Source of the DNA: Flavobacterium sp.
GTDB lineage: Bacteria; Bacteroidota; Bacteroidia; Flavobacteriales; Flavobacteriaceae
Length of the DNA: 64,000 bases
Assembly: GCA_023251135.1 (NCBI GenBank)
Contig: JAHEZJ010000008.1
Location: forward strand, 1 to 64,000
Direction of reading: 5' to 3'
The position numbers and the translations under genes are program-made. How positions within the stretch are numbered: position 1 is the stretch's first letter; each line of letters opens with the position of its first letter. The notes under the pieces are model-generated. The model did not search any database, was not told the DNA's origin, and saw only the letters and a program-made list of their open reading frames with translations. This document shows, piece after piece, positions 1-9,400 of this stretch.

Positions 1-1114
1 TCCGATATCTAAAGTTAAAATCCTTGTCAAAAAGCACTTTAGTCAAAGCATCGATCCAGCTTCTCCTGGCGCTAATCATAAAAGATACCTTGTCTTTTAC
101 AATAGGTCCCTCAATCATCGCAGAACCCGTTAGTAAGCCAATATTAACCGCCCCGTGGTAGGACTGCATGTCGCCATCTTTTGTTTTAACATCTATGACA
201 GACGAGAGCCTTCCTTCGTAACGAGCCGGAAAACCGCCTTTGAAAAAACTGATTTGTTTGATGGCCTGCGAATCGAAAATAGATAATAAACTGGTATAAT
301 GGTTGTAGTTGTAAATAGGAACGCCATCTAGTAAAACCAGGTTTTGGTCGGTTGAGCCTCCTCTTACATTTAAAGAGGTGCCATAGGTACCTGGTTTTAA
401 CGTGAGAAGTTTTAGCGGGTCTGATTGCCCCATTAAAAAGGGAAGGGAGTTGACATGCTGAGTATCTACTATGCTGGAAAGCTCATTTAGAGGTTTTTTT
501 GATGACTTGATCTCGACCGGAGCAAGGGATAACCCCATTGCAAGATTGAAGTTTTTTTTAATCGTATTGTTTACGGTTATAGTATCGGTTTGTGAAGTAA
601 AACCGGTATAACTCGCATTTATGATGTACTTGTTTTCGGGTAATGTTATCGTATAATAACCATAATCATTACAATTAACAGCAATATTTGTGTTTAAAAC
701 CCGTACGGTAGCATTAGGTAGCGCTTCTTTGCTGTCTCCTGCATAAACAAATCCGCTAATAGTAAAGGGGTCGGGAGCTCGCGAAACCGTGTAGATAATT
801 ATTTTACTGTCTTTTTCCAGAAATTTTACGGATTCTGATGCAAAAAGAAGATTCAGAAGCGTTCTCAATTTATACGTTCCTTTGCTGATCTTTATCTTTT
901 TGTCCAGATTGAGCTTGTTGTTGCTTAGAGATAAATTTACACCTTGTGTTATAATGGTGGTAACATAAGCTCCGATACTATCATTTTCTCTTTCGATAGT
1001 GATCTTTTTTTCCAGTAAGCTTGTTTTTTGTGCTTGTACAGATCCGGCACCAAAAAAAAGTACAAAACAGGAGATAATGGTTAACCAGTTATTTTTGAAA
1101 AAATTACTTTTCAC
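1..1114 (-). CDS. TonB-dependent receptor with STN domain, N-terminal part (cut by window edge)
   Basis: About 371 codons are visible; the rest lies beyond base 1. I start it at a GTG (complement of 1112-1114) reading MKSNFFKNNWL, because no ATG precedes the signal peptide, which ends near VQAQ. In order: signal peptide (about 1-29), a secretin/TonB short N-terminal (STN) domain (about 45-115), a carboxypeptidase-regulatory-like beta domain (GFVYAGDSKEALPNATVRV, about 118-200), and a TonB plug with NVRGGSTDQNLVLLDGVPIY and GGFPARYEGRLSSVIDV. The start overlaps the fecR-like stop by 11 bp, so the two are probably translationally coupled. The STN domain next to FecR and an ECF sigma factor is the known layout for outer-membrane substrate signalling. 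The substrate cannot be told from this fragment. Confidence 0.88.
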   Translation of the reverse strand, partial: MKSNFFKNNWLTIISCFVLFFGAGSVQAQKTSLLEKKITIERENDSIGAYVTTIITQGVNLSLSNNKLNLDKKIKISKGTYKLRTLLNLLFASESVKFLEKDSKIIIYTVSRAPDPFTISGFVYAGDSKEALPNATVRVLNTNIAVNCNDYGYYTITLPENKYIINASYTGFTSQTDTITVNNTIKKNFNLAMGLSLAPVEIKSSKKPLNELSSIVDTQHVNSLPFLMGQSDPLKLLTLKPGTYGTSLNVRGGSTDQNLVLLDGVPIYNYNHYTSLLSIFDSQAIKQISFFKGGFPARYEGRLSSVIDVKTKDGDMQSYHGAVNIGLLTGSAMIEGPIVKDKVSFMISARRSWIDALTKVLFDKDFNFRYR

Positions 1115-2060
1115 AAGATATGTTTTTCACCCAAATCGTATTGCCTTCTTGCGTATAGCTAAGTCCGAATAATAAACGGAATTCTTCCAATATTTCTTTT
1201 ATGGATTCGTTCTTAAAATTGGTGGTAACGGTACAGGAATCAGAGATTTTTCCTTCCACCTGTATTTTAATATGATAACAATTTTCAATATCCTCAAATG
1301 CTTTTTGAAGTGGAGTATTTTCGAAAGAAAGTGACTTTGTTTTCCATGAAAGTAAGTTTTTATCGGCGGTGTCACTTTTAATTAATCTGTTGGAAGCGTA
1401 ATGAACCGCCTGGTTTTTCTCCAAAACGACTGTTTGTTGGATGGGATTGGCGGTAACGTTCACTTTTCCTGTAACCACTGCTACCGATTTTTCTTTTTCT
1501 GTTGTTGTTACAACAAAAGAGGTTCCTAAAACTTTTACTAATAGTGTACCCGTATTTACAGAAAAAGGCCTGCTTTTATCGTGTTCTACTTCAAAGAAAG
1601 CTTCTCCTTTTAAGCTGACAGTACGGTTGTTCCATAAAAATCTTTTATAGGTAATACTTGAGTTGTCGTTCAGCGTAACTAAAGAACCATCACTCAATTC
1701 GATATTTTTTACCTGTCCATTAGCGGTCTGAACCGTTATTTCGGCATTCGCATACAAGAAAGCGAACGTACTTATTAAAATGAAAACGGCGGCAACTGCT
1801 GTGGCATAAATGTATTTTTTGTACAATTGAAATACAGTTCCTTTTGTAGAGGATAAATGTGGAGCGATACGTTCCCAGGCATGGTTGGTGTCAAATAACT
1901 GAGGCGAATCTAATGGCTGACTTTCTGCAAAGAAAATCTTAAGCGAAATATATTCGTCAGGATTATCTTTGATCCAATTCATTAATACAGCTTCTTCTTC
2001 AGGTTTTGTTTCTCCTGAAAAATGCTTTGCTAATAATACATTAATATCTTGGTTGTCCAT
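1104..2060 (-). CDS. FecR-family anti-sigma factor
   Basis: A 318-residue inner-membrane regulator. A cytoplasmic N-terminus (about 1-78) precedes one membrane segment (YIYATAVAAVFILISTFAF, about 83-102). The periplasmic FecR domain follows (GQVKNIELSDGSLVTLNDNS ... GEAFFEVEHD ... FSVNTG ... VLGTSFVV), then a C-terminal DUF4974 domain (FENTPLQKAFEDIENCYHI). In this family the periplasmic part contacts the STN domain of the partner receptor, and the cytoplasmic part holds or activates the ECF sigma factor. It starts 2 bp after the sigma-factor stop and overlaps the receptor start, so the three genes form one operon. Family assignment is firm; the signal is unknown. Confidence 0.93.
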   Translation of the reverse strand: MDNQDINVLLAKHFSGETKPEEEAVLMNWIKDNPDEYISLKIFFAESQPLDSPQLFDTNHAWERIAPHLSSTKGTVFQLYKKYIYATAVAAVFILISTFAFLYANAEITVQTANGQVKNIELSDGSLVTLNDNSSITYKRFLWNNRTVSLKGEAFFEVEHDKSRPFSVNTGTLLVKVLGTSFVVTTTEKEKSVAVVTGKVNVTANPIQQTVVLEKNQAVHYASNRLIKSDTADKNLLSWKTKSLSFENTPLQKAFEDIENCYHIKIQVEGKISDSCTVTTNFKNESIKEILEEFRLLFGLSYTQEGNTIWVKNISCEK

Positions 2061-2062
2061 GA

Positions 2063-2644
2063 TTATACCTCTTTTAAATAAAACACAAATTCTTTCAAAA
2101 CCCCCACGATATAATGACTAAAATACCATATTTTGAAGAAAAGAATTAAGTTGGGATGCTGTTTGACAAACTCCCGTATATGTTTGATGGCTTTACCCAT
2201 CTGGTTTTCTACTGTTTTTATTGATATTTCTAATTTTTCCGCAATTTGTTTATAGCTTAATTTTTCGATACGGCTCAGTTTGAAAATTTCAAGACATTTT
2301 GGTGGAATTCCGTTAAACGCCTCTTCTATAAGCTGGTTCGCATCTGGTAAGGGTTTAGTTTCGGGAATTTCTTCGGCAATATCGATCGACATTTCATCAA
2401 TGTCAAGCATATAAGTTTTTTTTCTCAGAAGGGTTATGCATCGATTCTTAACCGCTATATACAGGTAATATTTAAGGCTCTTTTCAGAAAGTAAATCCTT
2501 GCGGGTTTCCCATATTTTAATCATCAGTTCCTGCACCACATCTTCACTTTCGTCCCTATCCTGAAGATATTTATAGGCATGATTGCACAATGGCTGGTAA
2601 AGCTCGGAGAATAATTGTTTAAAATGCTTTAAGTCCTCATTCAT
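2063..2644 (-). CDS. ECF RNA polymerase sigma factor (FecI-like, Bacteroidota type)
   Basis: 193 residues. Region 2 is near the N-terminus (LYQPLCNHAYKYLQDRDESEDVVQELMIKIW) and region 4 holds the helix-turn-helix (LSRIEKLSYKQIAEKLEISIKTVENQMGKAI). A hydrophobic, aromatic C-terminal tail of about 30 residues (NLILFFKIWYFSHYIVGVL) extends past region 4, as in several Bacteroidota ECF factors. It is the first gene of the sigma / FecR / TonB-receptor operon. By family knowledge it directs polymerase to the receptor genes when the FecR protein relays substrate binding. The target promoters are inferred only. Confidence 0.93.
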   Translation of the reverse strand: MNEDLKHFKQLFSELYQPLCNHAYKYLQDRDESEDVVQELMIKIWETRKDLLSEKSLKYYLYIAVKNRCITLLRKKTYMLDIDEMSIDIAEEIPETKPLPDANQLIEEAFNGIPPKCLEIFKLSRIEKLSYKQIAEKLEISIKTVENQMGKAIKHIREFVKQHPNLILFFKIWYFSHYIVGVLKEFVFYLKEV

Positions 2645-2689
2645 ATCCTGAAAACATAGGGATAAAATTTAAAATTTTAGTGTAGCGTA

Positions 2690-2715
2690 GGGGTATTTTA
2701 ATTTTTAGCGTATTA
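2690..2715 (+). promoter_or_regulatory. Possible ECF-type promoter upstream of the small outer-membrane protein
   Basis: GGGGTA (2690-2695) and CGTATTA (2709-2715) are separated by 13 bp in the spacer between the divergent sigma-factor gene and the OMP at 2771. The arrangement resembles two-block ECF promoters, so the adjacent sigma factor could drive the OMP. The motif match rests on one site only, so this is a weak inference. Confidence 0.25.
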
Positions 2716-2770
2716 GTAATAGGGCAATAAATAGTTCTTGCCACGAATTTAACTAAAATAATCAAAACAG

Positions 2771-3361
2771 ATGAAAAAATCAATTATTGTAAGTGCCGTT
2801 TTTTTAACATTCAGCACACTGGTCGTAAAAGCACAAGAAACGGGTAAACATGAAGTAAACCTAACGTATAGCGATGGTATGCCCGTGACCTTTTTTAACG
2901 GTTTTTCGAATGCATTGTCTTCCGCATTTCTGGGGCAAAAACTAAATTCTAAGACCACATCTTCCGGGAATTTTGGCTTAGGGTATAGAAATCAAATTAC
3001 CGAACGAATAAGAGTAGGTGGTGATGTCGCTTTTCAGCAGGAACAAACCGAGCAAAGCGACAATACTAACAAACTTATTAGTAAGAGAACCAATAACTAT
3101 TTTATGGTGATGCCAGCCATGTCGTTTAGTTATATAAAAACAGCTTGGTTGGATTTTTATGGTTCGGCTGCCGCAGGTGTTATTCTGGACAAGTATACAA
3201 GTACAGAACCGAATAAAGCAGCTGTTAAAGACAATACTACTGATTTTGCTTTCCAGGTTAATCCTGCAGGTATTCGCGTAGGTAAAAAATTTGGAGCGTT
3301 TGCGGAAGTAGGATTCGGGTACAGGGGAATTATCAGTGCGGGACTAAACTATAAGTTTTAA
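2771..3361 (+). CDS. Small outer-membrane beta-barrel-like protein
   Basis: 196 residues starting MKKSIIVSAVFLTFSTLVVKAQ, a clear signal peptide cut near residue 21. The rest alternates short polar turns with amphipathic strands (SGNFGLGYRNQITERIRVGG, FGAFAEVGFGYRGIISAGLN) and ends with an aromatic residue (NYKF), as small outer-membrane barrels do. I cannot name a substrate. It is transcribed divergently from the ECF sigma factor 126 bp away and may share its regulation. Confidence 0.8.
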   Translation: MKKSIIVSAVFLTFSTLVVKAQETGKHEVNLTYSDGMPVTFFNGFSNALSSAFLGQKLNSKTTSSGNFGLGYRNQITERIRVGGDVAFQQEQTEQSDNTNKLISKRTNNYFMVMPAMSFSYIKTAWLDFYGSAAAGVILDKYTSTEPNKAAVKDNTTDFAFQVNPAGIRVGKKFGAFAEVGFGYRGIISAGLNYKF

Positions 3362-3374
3362 ATAATAATTTAAC

Positions 3375-3500
3375 CCATAGAAATATAGGTTTTGGGCGTG
3401 AGAAGGAAGCGAAAAGAAGAAATATATTTTTTTGTCTAGTAGGCGAGTTTGTGATGAAGTGAGACGCCCTTTTTGGAGGCCCGGAACCTATATTTATAGG
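3375..3500. repeat. 126-bp element with imperfect terminal inverted repeats
   Basis: The left end (3375-3397, containing AAATATAGGTTTTGGGC) and the right end (3479-3500, containing GCCCGGAACCTATATTT) are near-perfect inverted copies. An inner pair GGGCGT (3394-3399) / ACGCCC (3464-3469) is nested inside. No protein is encoded. It could be a miniature mobile or REP-like element, or a structured transcript. Confidence 0.55.
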
Positions 3501-3535
3501 TATTGAATTAACCCCGTCTAAAAATTTAACGATTA

Positions 3536-3543
3536 TACGTTTG
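3536..3543 (+). promoter_or_regulatory. -7 box for the LytTR gene
   Basis: TACGTTTG matches the flavobacterial -7 consensus TAnnTTTG, 46 bp before the ATG at 3590. I see no TTG at the expected -33 distance, so only half of the promoter is supported. Confidence 0.4.
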
Positions 3544-3589
3544 GTAGAAGGTTAAGATTAATTTGTGTATCAATTAATAAAAATAAGCT

Positions 3590-3931
3590 ATGGATAGTAA
3601 AGTGAAAAAGTATATTCTGATATCCTCTTTTGATAAAGTTGATTTTATTAAAACGGATCAAATTATTTGTTGTATTGCGGATGGCCGATACACAAGTATT
3701 TTTACACTTGATGGTAAACAATATGTTGCATGTCAGAATTTAGGTAAATATGAAAGTGATCTTGGGGATGAGTTTTTTTTCAGAATTCATCAATCGTATA
3801 TCGTTAATATAGCTCATGTCAATAGGATTAAAAAAAATGAGGGGTTTTTCTGTGAAATGACAAATAACATGAGATTGCCCATTTCTAATAGAAAACACAA
3901 GGTGTTTTGTGAATTTATTGGATTAAAATAA
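3590..3931 (+). CDS. Stand-alone LytTR-domain DNA-binding protein
   Basis: 113 residues that are almost entirely a LytTR DNA-binding domain. Recognisable parts are IKTDQIICCIADGRYTSIF, then FFRIHQSYIVNIAHVNRI, the hallmark region of the fold. No receiver or membrane segment is attached, unlike the usual LytR response regulator (compare 56677-57396). Such orphan LytTR proteins can regulate transcription without a partner kinase. It is a single gene with its own terminator (3980-4012). Its target is unknown; the adjacent OMP and the 126-bp element are candidates only by proximity. Confidence 0.9.
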   Translation: MDSKVKKYILISSFDKVDFIKTDQIICCIADGRYTSIFTLDGKQYVACQNLGKYESDLGDEFFFRIHQSYIVNIAHVNRIKKNEGFFCEMTNNMRLPISNRKHKVFCEFIGLK

Positions 3932-3979
3932 TGTAGAAAAAACAGCAAAAGAGAAACCAGCTTTTAAATAGTATTAACA

Positions 3980-4012
3980 AAGACCGTTTCGGGTAACGAA
4001 ACGGTCTTTTTG
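3980..4012 (+). terminator. Rho-independent terminator after the LytTR gene
   Basis: A perfect 12-bp stem (AAGACCGTTTCG / CGAAACGGTCTT) with a GGTAA loop is followed by TTT. It lies about 50 bp after the stop codon. Confidence 0.85.
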
Positions 4013-4058
4013 TGTTTTGAGTTATTTTGAAGGACCGGAGCTTTTATTTAAAGTAATC

Positions 4059-4121
4059 AATTTTGAATTATTCAGATGGATTTTTGTTCGCTGAGATGAT
4101 AAAGTTGGATTTAGTATTGAA
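4059..4121. repeat. 63-bp direct repeat, copy A
   Basis: Identical to 13950-14012 except for one base (G at 4114, A at 14005). It ends 14 bp before the stop codon of the minus-strand TonB receptor. With copy B it brackets a 9.8-kb block of three minus-strand genes. Confidence 0.9.
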
Positions 4122-4135
4122 GTCTGAATTTTATA

Positions 4136-6319
4136 TTAGAATCGGTATTTTGCTGATACGGATATATTTCGGCCCGATGCATTGATCCCCGATGCAAAAA
4201 TGCGGTATTGCAGGTCTAAAATATTTTCAATTCCGGCATAAACCGACAGATTCTTATCGATAAAAAAGGCTGTTTTGAAATTAAGGGTTTGCCATGACGG
4301 CATGCCTCCTTTAGGAGCATATTTTTCGTTGTCCTCACCATTCATAGCATAATCACTACTATTTTTCCTGCCATTAAATAACATATAGAAATCCAGAAGC
4401 ATCCTTTTATTTTCATACTTCAATCCTGTTTTTCCGTACATTGGAGAGATATGATCCAACGGAGTATTCCCTGTACGGTTCATTATTTCCCCCTTTGTAA
4501 AAGTTACCATGCCATAAATCGTCAGTGGTTTTGTGATCGCCATTTTCAGGGTGGAAGAAAAACCGCCTATATAAGCATTTCCTTTATTTTGCATGGCAAA
4601 CACCTCGCTGTTTACTCCTTCGTAAATCACAGAACTCTGTCCATTATACAAAAAATGATCGGTAACAATGGCATCAAAAAGGCGGGTATAGTACACCGTA
4701 TTGTCAAACTGAATTCTCTTTCCCTGCCCAAATGCTACAGTCAGATCGGCTGTTACTGATTTCTCAGGAGCAATATCCTTATTCGGTACAATTAAGGTTC
4801 CGGGTACTGATTCGAAAAGCTTTCCTAAATCATCCACGTTTGGAACTCTGTAACCCGAAGCCAGATTGAAAGCCAATTTAGTGCTCTTAATATTTTTCAT
4901 AATTCCGGCAGTACCGCTATACGTGAAGTTGCTCTGCTCGATGATGTCATACGGAAGGTGGAAAAAAGAATTATTGGCAATAGTGCTTTTTAAGGCAGAA
5001 TAACCGGTACGCATACCCAAATTATAGAAAGTAGTTTCGTTTATTTTTTCATTATAAGTTGCAAAAATATCTGCTCTTAAGGTATGATTTATACCGTTTG
5101 GATAACGAGTATCTGTTGGTGTCACAATACCTGTGATGCGGTTTGAACTGGTAGCAGTCGAATTTAAATTATCATAAAAGAATTCGGCTCCGTAAAGAAA
5201 ATCACCCTTGCCAAGTTTTCTTCTGAAATCGGCATTAACAGCAAATACATTTACTTTTTCGAGCTGAGTTTTAGTTTTGTTATCGTTAAATTTTCTTGAG
5301 ATTCTGCTTTCTTCAATATTTTGATAGCTCACTCCAAGATTCATATCACTGTTGAACAAGGCCTTTTGTTTCGAAAATTTATAAGCCGAAAGAAATCTTT
5401 TTTGCGGACCATAATTCCAAACAGCATATTTCAGCCCCGAACCCGATGGGTCAGTAAGACGATCATATCTCGGCACGTCTGTAGAAGTCGAATACTGTAG
5501 ATTTAGGCTGTGCTGCGTATTTTCATCCTGTTGAAAGATGATCTTTTGCATGACATTGTATTGCTTATATCCGGAAAACTTCTGAATGAGTGGATTCTTA
5601 TTCTGCACCAAATAATCTACATTATTCGAAGTTTCAACATATTGAGGACGCTCGCCAAAAGATCCATTTTTTTCCTTAGGATTGCTTCCCATTCTCAAAT
5701 CTCCATAACTATTATACGAGAAAGACGATAGAGAACTCCATCGTTTACCTGCAAAATTAAGATCAAAATATTGTGTTAATCCTTTATTGGCACTGTTGTA
5801 TCTTGACATTAAATTTCCTGAAAACACCTTGTTATTCGTTTGGGTAAGAAACATGGGGTTTTTGGTTCTCATATTAATAACACCACCCAACGCGTCGCTT
5901 CCAAAAATAGTAGATGCGGGTCCAAAAAGAAGATCAATCTGTTCCAGCGAGTTTTCGTCAACAGTAATTATATTCTGTAAATGTCCCGCTCTGTAAATAA
6001 GGTTGTTCATTCTGATTCCATCCACGAGAAGCAGAATTTTATTGGCTTCAAACCCTCTTAACACGGGACTTCCTCCGCCTTGTTGCGATTTTTGAACAGC
6101 TACTATACCTGTGTTGGCTAGTAAATCGGCAGTATTTTGGCTTTTTTGAAACTCTATTTCCTTTTTCGAAATGTGTTTCATATCCTGAGTGGACCTCGAG
6201 TAGCGTTCTGTAATTAGATGTATTTCATTTAATTTCTTTGGCTCGGTAGTGTCGGTAATTTGTTGTGAATAAGCTGTGATAGCAACAAAGAATGCTATTA
6301 AAAGGTGTGCTTTTTTCAT
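4136..6319 (-). CDS. TonB-dependent receptor, haemoglobin/haem receptor-like
   Basis: 727 residues: signal peptide (MKKAHLLIAFFVAITAYSQQ), a plug domain (GGGSPVLRGFEANKILLLVD, GVINMRTKNP) and a 22-strand-type barrel ending in NISVSAKYRF. The stretch GYRVPNVDDLGKLFESVPG followed by VPNKDIAPEKS corresponds to the FRAP ... NPxL region of haem/haemoglobin receptors, here with YRVP in place of FRAP. There is no STN domain, so it is a transporter rather than a signalling receptor. Energy comes from TonB/ExbB/ExbD encoded elsewhere. The haem assignment comes from family resemblance; no haemophore or haem-degradation gene is adjacent. Confidence 0.85.
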   Translation of the reverse strand: MKKAHLLIAFFVAITAYSQQITDTTEPKKLNEIHLITERYSRSTQDMKHISKKEIEFQKSQNTADLLANTGIVAVQKSQQGGGSPVLRGFEANKILLLVDGIRMNNLIYRAGHLQNIITVDENSLEQIDLLFGPASTIFGSDALGGVINMRTKNPMFLTQTNNKVFSGNLMSRYNSANKGLTQYFDLNFAGKRWSSLSSFSYNSYGDLRMGSNPKEKNGSFGERPQYVETSNNVDYLVQNKNPLIQKFSGYKQYNVMQKIIFQQDENTQHSLNLQYSTSTDVPRYDRLTDPSGSGLKYAVWNYGPQKRFLSAYKFSKQKALFNSDMNLGVSYQNIEESRISRKFNDNKTKTQLEKVNVFAVNADFRRKLGKGDFLYGAEFFYDNLNSTATSSNRITGIVTPTDTRYPNGINHTLRADIFATYNEKINETTFYNLGMRTGYSALKSTIANNSFFHLPYDIIEQSNFTYSGTAGIMKNIKSTKLAFNLASGYRVPNVDDLGKLFESVPGTLIVPNKDIAPEKSVTADLTVAFGQGKRIQFDNTVYYTRLFDAIVTDHFLYNGQSSVIYEGVNSEVFAMQNKGNAYIGGFSSTLKMAITKPLTIYGMVTFTKGEIMNRTGNTPLDHISPMYGKTGLKYENKRMLLDFYMLFNGRKNSSDYAMNGEDNEKYAPKGGMPSWQTLNFKTAFFIDKNLSVYAGIENILDLQYRIFASGINASGRNISVSAKYRF

Positions 6320-6470
6320 TTTATTTGGGGTTTATAATAAATTGATTTGAAATTTCTCTTGAATAAAAAGGGTATAGATTATAGTATTGTAAAGCGTTAG
6401 GATTACACAACTTCTAAAAGCTATAAATGCTCATTATTCTTCTCTGCGTAACTTAAAATGATAAAGAACA

Positions 6471-9400
6471 TTATCTCTTTTTCTTATACATAGAAGGCTT
6501 TTCTATAATAATTATTTTTTCACTATATACTTTCTCATCTAAATGAATAATTACAATGTAAGTTCCTGAAGATAATCCCTGAATGTTTACCTCTTTCTCA
6601 AATATAATATTGTTGATACTCTCGCTTTTTTGCTCTCTAATGACCCTGCCGTTTATATCCATTATGCTGTAGTAAAAACTCTTTCCGGCACAATCCGTAA
6701 ATTTGATATTGAAATGTGTGGTGCATGGGTTTGGATATAAGATGTATTTAGATTTAGGTGCAGGAAAATCTTCAACGGAGAGATTCTCGCAAGTTCCTAT
6801 CTTAGACCAAATGGATTTATCTTGATCCGGTTGTTTGTTTTTGTTAATTACCAAAGCCCTGTAAAGACTATTCTGGTAGATTACCTGGTCTCCAATTAAA
6901 TAATCAGTTGAAGTATTCCATTCCATACTTTTGCAACTTTTGCTCACCATATTCAAACTTGTAAATGTATATTCGGCACCATTTTCAAAAACAGCGGTTG
7001 CGGTGAAATAATGGTCTCCCGAACTTAAATTAGTAAGGGTAAATGAATAAGGAAGTTTACTTATTGTAGAAATTACCGCCCCATTGTCTTTAATGATAAT
7101 GGATGATACTACAGCATCAGGATCAGTCACCTTGAATTTGAACAAAACATCACTTCCATTATCTACTATCTGATCATTCTCAGAGGGAGAAATCATACTA
7201 ATTATCGGGTTAGTTTTCACAACAATATTTACAGGAGTAGAGCTGGTCAGGTTTCCGGTATTGTCTGTGGCTTTTACCGTTATGGCATAAGTTCCCGTAG
7301 TCACATTTTCCCAATTGTATGTATAGGGACTGGTTGTTGAAGTCGATAATAAAGTTGCTCCGTTATAGAACTCTACTTTAGAAATTGTTCCGTCAGAATC
7401 GGTTGCTACGGCATTGATTGTAATGCTTGCAGGAGTAATGAATACAGTGTTGTTTGCAGGAGAAGTAACGCTTATTGTGGGAGCCTGATTATTATTAACG
7501 ACTACGTTTACCGCAGCTGATGTTGCTGTTGCATTTGCATTATCATATGATTTTGCTGTTATCTGATAAGTTCCCGCAGTCACATTTTCCCAATTGTAGG
7601 TGTACGGACTGGTTGTTGAAGTCGATAATAAGGTTGCTCCGTTATAGAATTCTACTTTAGAAATTGTTCCGTCAGAATCAGTTGCTGCTGCATTGATTAT
7701 AATGCTTGCAGGAGCAATGAATGCCGTATTATTAATCGGAGAAGTAACACTTACTGTAGGAGCCTGATTATTATTAACAACTACGTTTACCACAGCTGAT
7801 GTTGCTGTTGCATTTGCATTATCATATGATTTTACCGTTATGGCATAAGTTCCAGAAGGTACATTTTCCCAATTGTATGTATACGGACTTGTTGTCGAAG
7901 ACGATAATAAAGTTGCTCCGTTATAGAACTCTACTTTAGAAATTGTTCCGTCAGAATCGGTAGCTACAGCATTGATTGTAATGTTTGCAGGGGCAATAAA
8001 TACAGTATTAGTTGCAGGAGAAGTAATGCTTGCCGAAGGAGCTTGATTGACAGGTGTATTTACCGTAATTGCAATTGCAGAAGAAGTAGTGCATGTACCT
8101 CTATCATCACAGGCTTTAGCGGTCAATGAGTACGCACCTGCGGAAACACTTGTTAAATTACAAGTGTAAGGAGTGGCGGTTGAAGTAGCGATTAAATTAG
8201 TTCCATTATAGAACTCTACTTTATTCACAATTCCATCTGTATCTGCAGCTGTAGCATTAATAGTAACAGAGGCAGGAGCAATGTAGTTACTATTATTCTT
8301 TGGAGTGGTAATACTTACTGTAGGCGGTTGGTTCACTCTGACTGAAACTGCAGAAGAAGTGGTAATAGTTCCATTATTATCGTAAGCTTTGGCAGTTAAC
8401 GTGTACGTTCCGGCAGTTACACTGTTCCAGTTGAAAGTATACGGACTTGCATTAACGGTTCCTAATAGTGTAGGGCCATTATAGAATTCTACTTTGTCTA
8501 TGCTTCCGTCAGTATCGTTAGCGGTGGCTGATATATCGAAGGTGGCCGGAGCGGCATAAATTGTATTGTCGGCCGGACTGCTAATATTCACTGTAGGCGG
8601 TTGGTTTACTTTGACCGAAACCGCAGAAGAAGTGGTAACAATTCCATTATTATCGTAAGCTTTGGCCGTTAAGGTGTATGTTCCGGCAGCTACACTGTTC
8701 CAATTAAAAGTATATGGACTTGCATTAGCAGTTCCCAATAGTGCAGGACCATTGTAGAATTCTACTTTGTCTATATTTCCGTCGGCATCGTTAGCTGTAG
8801 CTGATATAGCGAAAGTGGCTGGAGCAACATAAATTGCATTGTCGGCTGGAGCGGTAATGCTTACTGTTGGAGCAATATTATTGATGACCGTAAAGTTTAC
8901 GGGAGCTGAAGAAACAACTGCCCCGGCAGGGTCATAAGTCTTTGCTGTCAGATTGTAAGTTCCGCCACTTATTCCTGTAAGGTTGTAATTGTATGGGCTG
9001 CTAGTGGAGGTACCAATTAAAGAAGCTCCTATATAGAATTCTATTTTGCTTACAGAACCATTTACATCAGCAGCAATATTAATTGCTGCCGGAGCAACAT
9101 AAGTAGCAGCATTTGCCGGAGCAGTAATGTTTACCTTTGGCACAATGTTTAACCCGCAAAATTCAATTTCCGCTACGTTACAATATCCCCCTGCCGGAGA
9201 TAAATAACGCACATATCTGAAAGCAGTTTCATTGGAAAGCGCAACCTCATTCCATTTTAGAACTGGAATAGAAGGGATGGTGTATAGATCGACTACCCCA
9301 CTACTAAAATCAGCAATATTGCTCCCTTGGAATTTCCCTCCGTTCATTCTACTTTCTCTAGATGCCCTTGGATAGAAACGTATTGCTTTAACAACTTTTG

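Noticed and set aside
7202..8870. CRISPR-like array, because of regular spacing
   Set aside because: The 279-bp period is coding and in frame (93-residue Ig-like modules), with no short repeats and unique spacers.
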